25,624 bases of DNA from an uncultured Clostridia bacterium (lineage in GTDB: Bacteria; Bacillota; Clostridia; Oscillospirales; CAG-272), in contig CAJGCT010000027.1 of assembly GCA_904501985.1 (NCBI GenBank), forward strand, positions 1 to 25,624, read 5' to 3'. The position numbers and the translations under genes are program-made. Below the pieces are notes generated by a model. It searched no databases and was not told where the DNA came from. It was given only the letters and a program-made list of their open reading frames with translations. The first letter of the stretch is position 1, and each line of letters starts with the position of its first letter. Shown here piece after piece: positions 23,041 to 25,624 of the stretch.

Positions 23041-24474
23041 TCACGCAGTCGCCGCTTTTTTCATCTCCGCAATCTCCGCTTTCATCTCCCGTATCAACTC
23101 GGCTAACTTCTCCTCACATTCCTCGCGCGTGTTGGCATAGACATTTCTCGCCTTCCGTTTGCCATTCACTTTCGGTGAATACCGCCCCTCGTATAGATGC
23201 TCGTTTATCATTGATATGCATCCAGTACCGGGCTTGCGTATCTTGCCCGTGTAAGGCTCAAATTCCGCCTCTGTGGCGTTTTTTTGTGATTCATCGGCAC
23301 TAGCCTTGCTCTCGCTCATATCCGCCATCTCCGCGTCTGTACCGCCGATCTCGCGGTCGATCTTCACCGCCGCTTGCTGCTGCATAGTGTCTGTGATGTG
23401 GCTGTAGATGTCGAGCGTCGTTTCCGCGCTAACATGGCCGATCATAGCCGAGAGCGTCTTGACATCCATACCGTTCTCGATCGCCATAGTAGCGAAGGTA
23501 TGGCGAAGGTCGTGGAATCGCACCTTCTTGCAGTTAGCACGCTCGAGTATCAGCTGAAACCTACGGTACACCGCCGATGGATCTCTCGGCGCATCTTCTT
23601 TAACCGGTGAGGGAAACATCCACTCGCTTTGTGTTGCTTCCTTCATCTTCGCAAGCAGTTCTACCATTTCCTTCGCCAAGCGTATCGTCCGTATCGAAGA
23701 CTTCGTCTTTAGCGTTGATACCGTGGTTTTGCCTTTCACCTTTACGACTTGCCGTGAGATGTGAAGATCGCCCGTCTGCATATTGAGATCACTCCACTTA
23801 AGCCCAAGTATCTCACCTCGGCGCATTCCGGTGGTCAACTCGAGCAGGAATAGCTCATAGTATCCTTCAGCATTTGCTTGTATGAGGAACCTCATAATTT
23901 CTGCCTGCGTTAGCACCTGCATTCCTTTTGACTTCTTAGGCGGTAGTTTGCATCCGTTTGCAGGATTTACTGTAATCAGTCCCTCGGCAACAGCCTTTTC
24001 GAGTGCAGCTCGGCAAGTGGTGTGGCATGAACGCACCATGCGGTCAGACAATCCCTCACCATATTTTTCGGTTAGCCGCTTTCGTCCTGACTTCTTCAAT
24101 TTTGCGTAAAACTGTTGCAGGTCGTTCTGTGTAAGCTTGTTTAGCGTTATTTTTCCGATGCCCGGAATTATGTGCGTATATATTCTGTTTTCATAACACG
24201 CTTGTGTTTTAGGTTTTACCGTCAGCTTGCAGAAGTTTTGATACCAGAAGTCTATCCAATCTCCAAATGGCATATCCGCTTTGAGTTTGTCATTTGACCT
24301 ACCGCACTCCTCTTTGAGTGTTGTTAGCTTCTCCGTACACTCCGTCTTGGTGCTTGCCAAGACGTTTTTTGTTTTCGGGTAGCCGTTATCACTATATCCG
24401 ACAACTACGCGGCCTTCCCAGCGACCATCTTTGCGAAGGAATATACTTCCCTCACCATTTTTTCTTTTTGCTAT
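23041..24474 (-). CDS. Tyrosine integrase with an AUA at the expected start and arm-binding-like domains at both ends
   Basis: Read from 24474 this is a 477-residue phage/ICE-type tyrosine recombinase. Order: AP2-like arm-binding domain (KNGEGSIFLRKDGRWEGRV), SAM-like core-binding domain (about 65-165) and catalytic domain (about 185-370). Catalytic residues from the 24474 start are R218 (TGMRRGE), a hairpin Lys (near 256-258), H321 and R324 (HDLRH), H347 (IGH) and Y357 (LDIYSH). After a 40-residue hydrophilic linker, residues about 410-463 resemble a second arm-binding domain (GTGCISMINEHLYEGRYSPK). The strong AAGGGGTGAT ribosome binding site is five bases before an ATA, where relatives have ATG-GCA; the first ordinary start in frame is TTG at 24360, with no binding site. 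The gene lies 13 bases after the preceding integrase's stop. It may use AUA, start late, or be crippled. Confidence 0.85.
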   Translation of the reverse strand: MAKRKNGEGSIFLRKDGRWEGRVVVGYSDNGYPKTKNVLASTKTECTEKLTTLKEECGRSNDKLKADMPFGDWIDFWYQNFCKLTVKPKTQACYENRIYTHIIPGIGKITLNKLTQNDLQQFYAKLKKSGRKRLTEKYGEGLSDRMVRSCHTTCRAALEKAVAEGLITVNPANGCKLPPKKSKGMQVLTQAEIMRFLIQANAEGYYELFLLELTTGMRRGEILGLKWSDLNMQTGDLHISRQVVKVKGKTTVSTLKTKSSIRTIRLAKEMVELLAKMKEATQSEWMFPSPVKEDAPRDPSAVYRRFQLILERANCKKVRFHDLRHTFATMAIENGMDVKTLSAMIGHVSAETTLDIYSHITDTMQQQAAVKIDREIGGTDAEMADMSESKASADESQKNATEAEFEPYTGKIRKPGTGCISMINEHLYEGRYSPKVNGKRKARNVYANTREECEEKLAELIREMKAEIAEMKKAATA

Positions 24475-24489
24475 GGTTTATCACCCCTT
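24475..24489 (-). promoter_or_regulatory. Ribosome binding site pointing to an AUA start codon
   Basis: On the minus strand AAGGGGTGAT (complement of 24480-24489) overlaps the stop codon of the upstream integrase and sits five bases before ATA at 24474-24472. It is nearly the full anti-Shine-Dalgarno complement, and no ATG, GTG or TTG in frame is near it. Confidence 0.7.
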
Positions 24490-25624
24490 ATCGTATCATA
24501 ATATTTTTCATCATATTGCTTACCACATCAGAAGCGTTCTTTTGCATGTCAGCGGTTACATGCGTGTAAGTATCAAGCGTAAAGCTTGCATTGGTGTGAC
24601 CGAGTATGCCTGAGAGTGTTTTTGCATCAACGCCGCCTTGCATTGCGTGGGTTGCGAAAGTATGACGCAGGTCATGGAAGCGTATCATCGGAAGCTCGGC
24701 ACGTTTCAGAATCGCTTTCAGCTTTCGATATGCCGCGGCAGGACTGATTGGCAGTTCTGGGTGAAGTAAATTCGGAAATATCCATTCGCTTATCGCTACC
24801 TTCTGCCGTGTGCGAAGCATCTCGATTACACTCTGCGGTAATGTAATCGACCGTACACCTTTGTCTGTCTTGGTTTCTCCGATGTTTACTCCACCGCCTT
24901 TCTTAATCGACACCGATCTCTGTACACGAAGTTTGCCGGTATTAACATCGAGGTCGCTCCATTTTAGTCCGCATATTTCACCGCGGCGCAGTCCGGTCAT
25001 TATCTCTGCGTAGAAGAAGTCGTGCCAGTATTTTTCTTCCTTGATAGCTTCTAGAAATAGATCAAGCTGATCGTCGCAGAGTATCTGCTTTTCTGCATAG
25101 TTGCATTTTGGAATCGTCGTGCCATTTGTGGGATTGTTCGGTATCAGGTGTTCCCGAACCGCCACGTCTAACGCCTGATGTAACACCATATGCACCTTGC
25201 GTACCATGCTGTCGGATAGCATATGTCCGAGCACGGGATGCTCACGCACTCTGCCCTCGTTTTTGATTTTATTGTAGAGCTTCTGTACATCAACGGTTTT
25301 GAGAGCCGACAGTTGCTTGTCCCCCATGAAGCGCTTGATTTGATTGTTTGCGAGATCGTGGTAAGATTCCAGCGTTGATTCCCTGACCGTGAATGTCACA
25401 TACTCCGTCAGCCACTTGTCGAGCCACTCGCCGAGCGTCATGCGGCTGTCCTCGGTCAGCTCCACGCCTGCATAGGTTTCTTTGAGCGCGTTCAGCTTCG
25501 GCATCAGCTCGCTCTGCGTATTCGCGAGGACCGATCTGTATATCGGCTTGCCGTCAGAAGTGTGTCCGGCTACTATGCGGCCTTCCCAGCGTCCGTCGGT
25601 ACGCCTTCGTATCATGCCGTCGCC
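24488..25624 (-). CDS. Tyrosine integrase, 5' end beyond the window
   Basis: A second integrase upstream of, and related to, the first one. 378 codons are visible and the frame is still open at the right edge (GDG before MIRRRTDGRWEGRI). Comparison with the paralogue, which has NGEGS at this place, suggests that about 8 residues lie outside the window; the internal ATG at 25615 is then not the start. It has the AP2-like arm-binding domain (DGRWEGRIVAGHTSDGKPIY), the core-binding domain, and a catalytic domain with TGLRRGE, the hairpin KTDKG, HDLRHTFATHA, GHTN and the nucleophile in LDTYTHVTADM. All catalytic residues are present, so it looks functional. It lacks the C-terminal extension of its neighbour and ends in NIMIR. 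The two probably form one transcript. Confidence 0.9.
   Translation of the reverse strand, partial: GDGMIRRRTDGRWEGRIVAGHTSDGKPIYRSVLANTQSELMPKLNALKETYAGVELTEDSRMTLGEWLDKWLTEYVTFTVRESTLESYHDLANNQIKRFMGDKQLSALKTVDVQKLYNKIKNEGRVREHPVLGHMLSDSMVRKVHMVLHQALDVAVREHLIPNNPTNGTTIPKCNYAEKQILCDDQLDLFLEAIKEEKYWHDFFYAEIMTGLRRGEICGLKWSDLDVNTGKLRVQRSVSIKKGGGVNIGETKTDKGVRSITLPQSVIEMLRTRQKVAISEWIFPNLLHPELPISPAAAYRKLKAILKRAELPMIRFHDLRHTFATHAMQGGVDAKTLSGILGHTNASFTLDTYTHVTADMQKNASDVVSNMMKNIMIR

Larger units (their letters stand above)
18023..25624. mobile_element. Integrase-bearing accessory island next to tRNA-Val (right end outside the window)
   Basis: From the end of tRNA-Val onward the content changes. There are two AT-rich genes of non-housekeeping type (DUF2971 and SIR2), then two tandem tyrosine integrases read toward the tRNA. 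A tRNA 3' end, foreign base composition and integrases are the usual marks of an integrated island or ICE/phage remnant. The window ends inside the second integrase and no second copy of the tRNA 3' end appears before the edge, so the element's far boundary is not visible. No structural phage, conjugation or replication genes are seen in the visible part. Confidence 0.6.

Overview
The window looks like chromosomal DNA from a Gram-positive anaerobe of the class Clostridia, probably an uncultured gut Oscillospiraceae/Ruminococcaceae-like lineage. This is inferred from gene content, AAGGAG-type ribosome binding sites, sigma-A promoters with 17-base spacers, mixed coding strands and moderate GC. 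The taxon is not proven.

Layout. (1) 1-7046, minus strand: a Gram-positive Pel-type exopolysaccharide operon in the order pelD-pelE-pelA(deacetylase)-pelF-pelG, with overlapping or nearly touching genes; pelG runs off the left edge. Its PelD is a fusion. An intact-looking HD-GYP c-di-GMP phosphodiesterase and a degenerate epimerase-like domain precede the usual membrane-GAF-degenerate GGDEF receptor, so the enzyme that destroys the signal and the receptor that reads it sit in one polypeptide. (2) 7047-7683: a gene-poor stretch with a probable transposase remnant, two hairpin terminators and a possible small ORF. (3) 7684-9849: a DAHP synthase gene and a LysR regulator gene, read divergently from two fully overlapping antiparallel promoters. 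(4) 9917-17594: a small membrane protein; a four-gene minus-strand operon (MATE exporter, VUT-family transporter, SDR oxidoreductase, ICMT-like methyltransferase); a Ser/Thr/Glu-rich lipoprotein; and a D-2-hydroxyacid dehydrogenase gene followed closely by pepT. (5) 17729-18052: tRNA-Pro(TGG) and tRNA-Val(GAC), each followed by a terminator hairpin. (6) 18053-25624: an accessory island beginning just after tRNA-Val. It holds an AT-rich cargo of a DUF2971 protein and a roughly 1190-residue SIR2-domain protein resembling the defence-associated sirtuins, then two tandem tyrosine integrases on the opposite strand.

How the genes work together. In the Pel operon, PelF (glycosyltransferase) and PelG would polymerise and move the polymer across the membrane, PelD and PelE would form the c-di-GMP-gated membrane complex, and PelA would deacetylate the product. 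The island looks like an integrase-mobilised module with a probable abortive-infection NADase as cargo. The upstream integrase copy is cut by the window edge. The other has an AUA codon exactly where its start should be and carries a second arm-binding-like domain at its C-terminus.

Most promising for follow-up: the HD-GYP/PelD fusion; the SIR2 protein with its promoter-hairpin-terminator leader; the dual-arm integrase with the AUA start; and the symmetrical divergent promoter.
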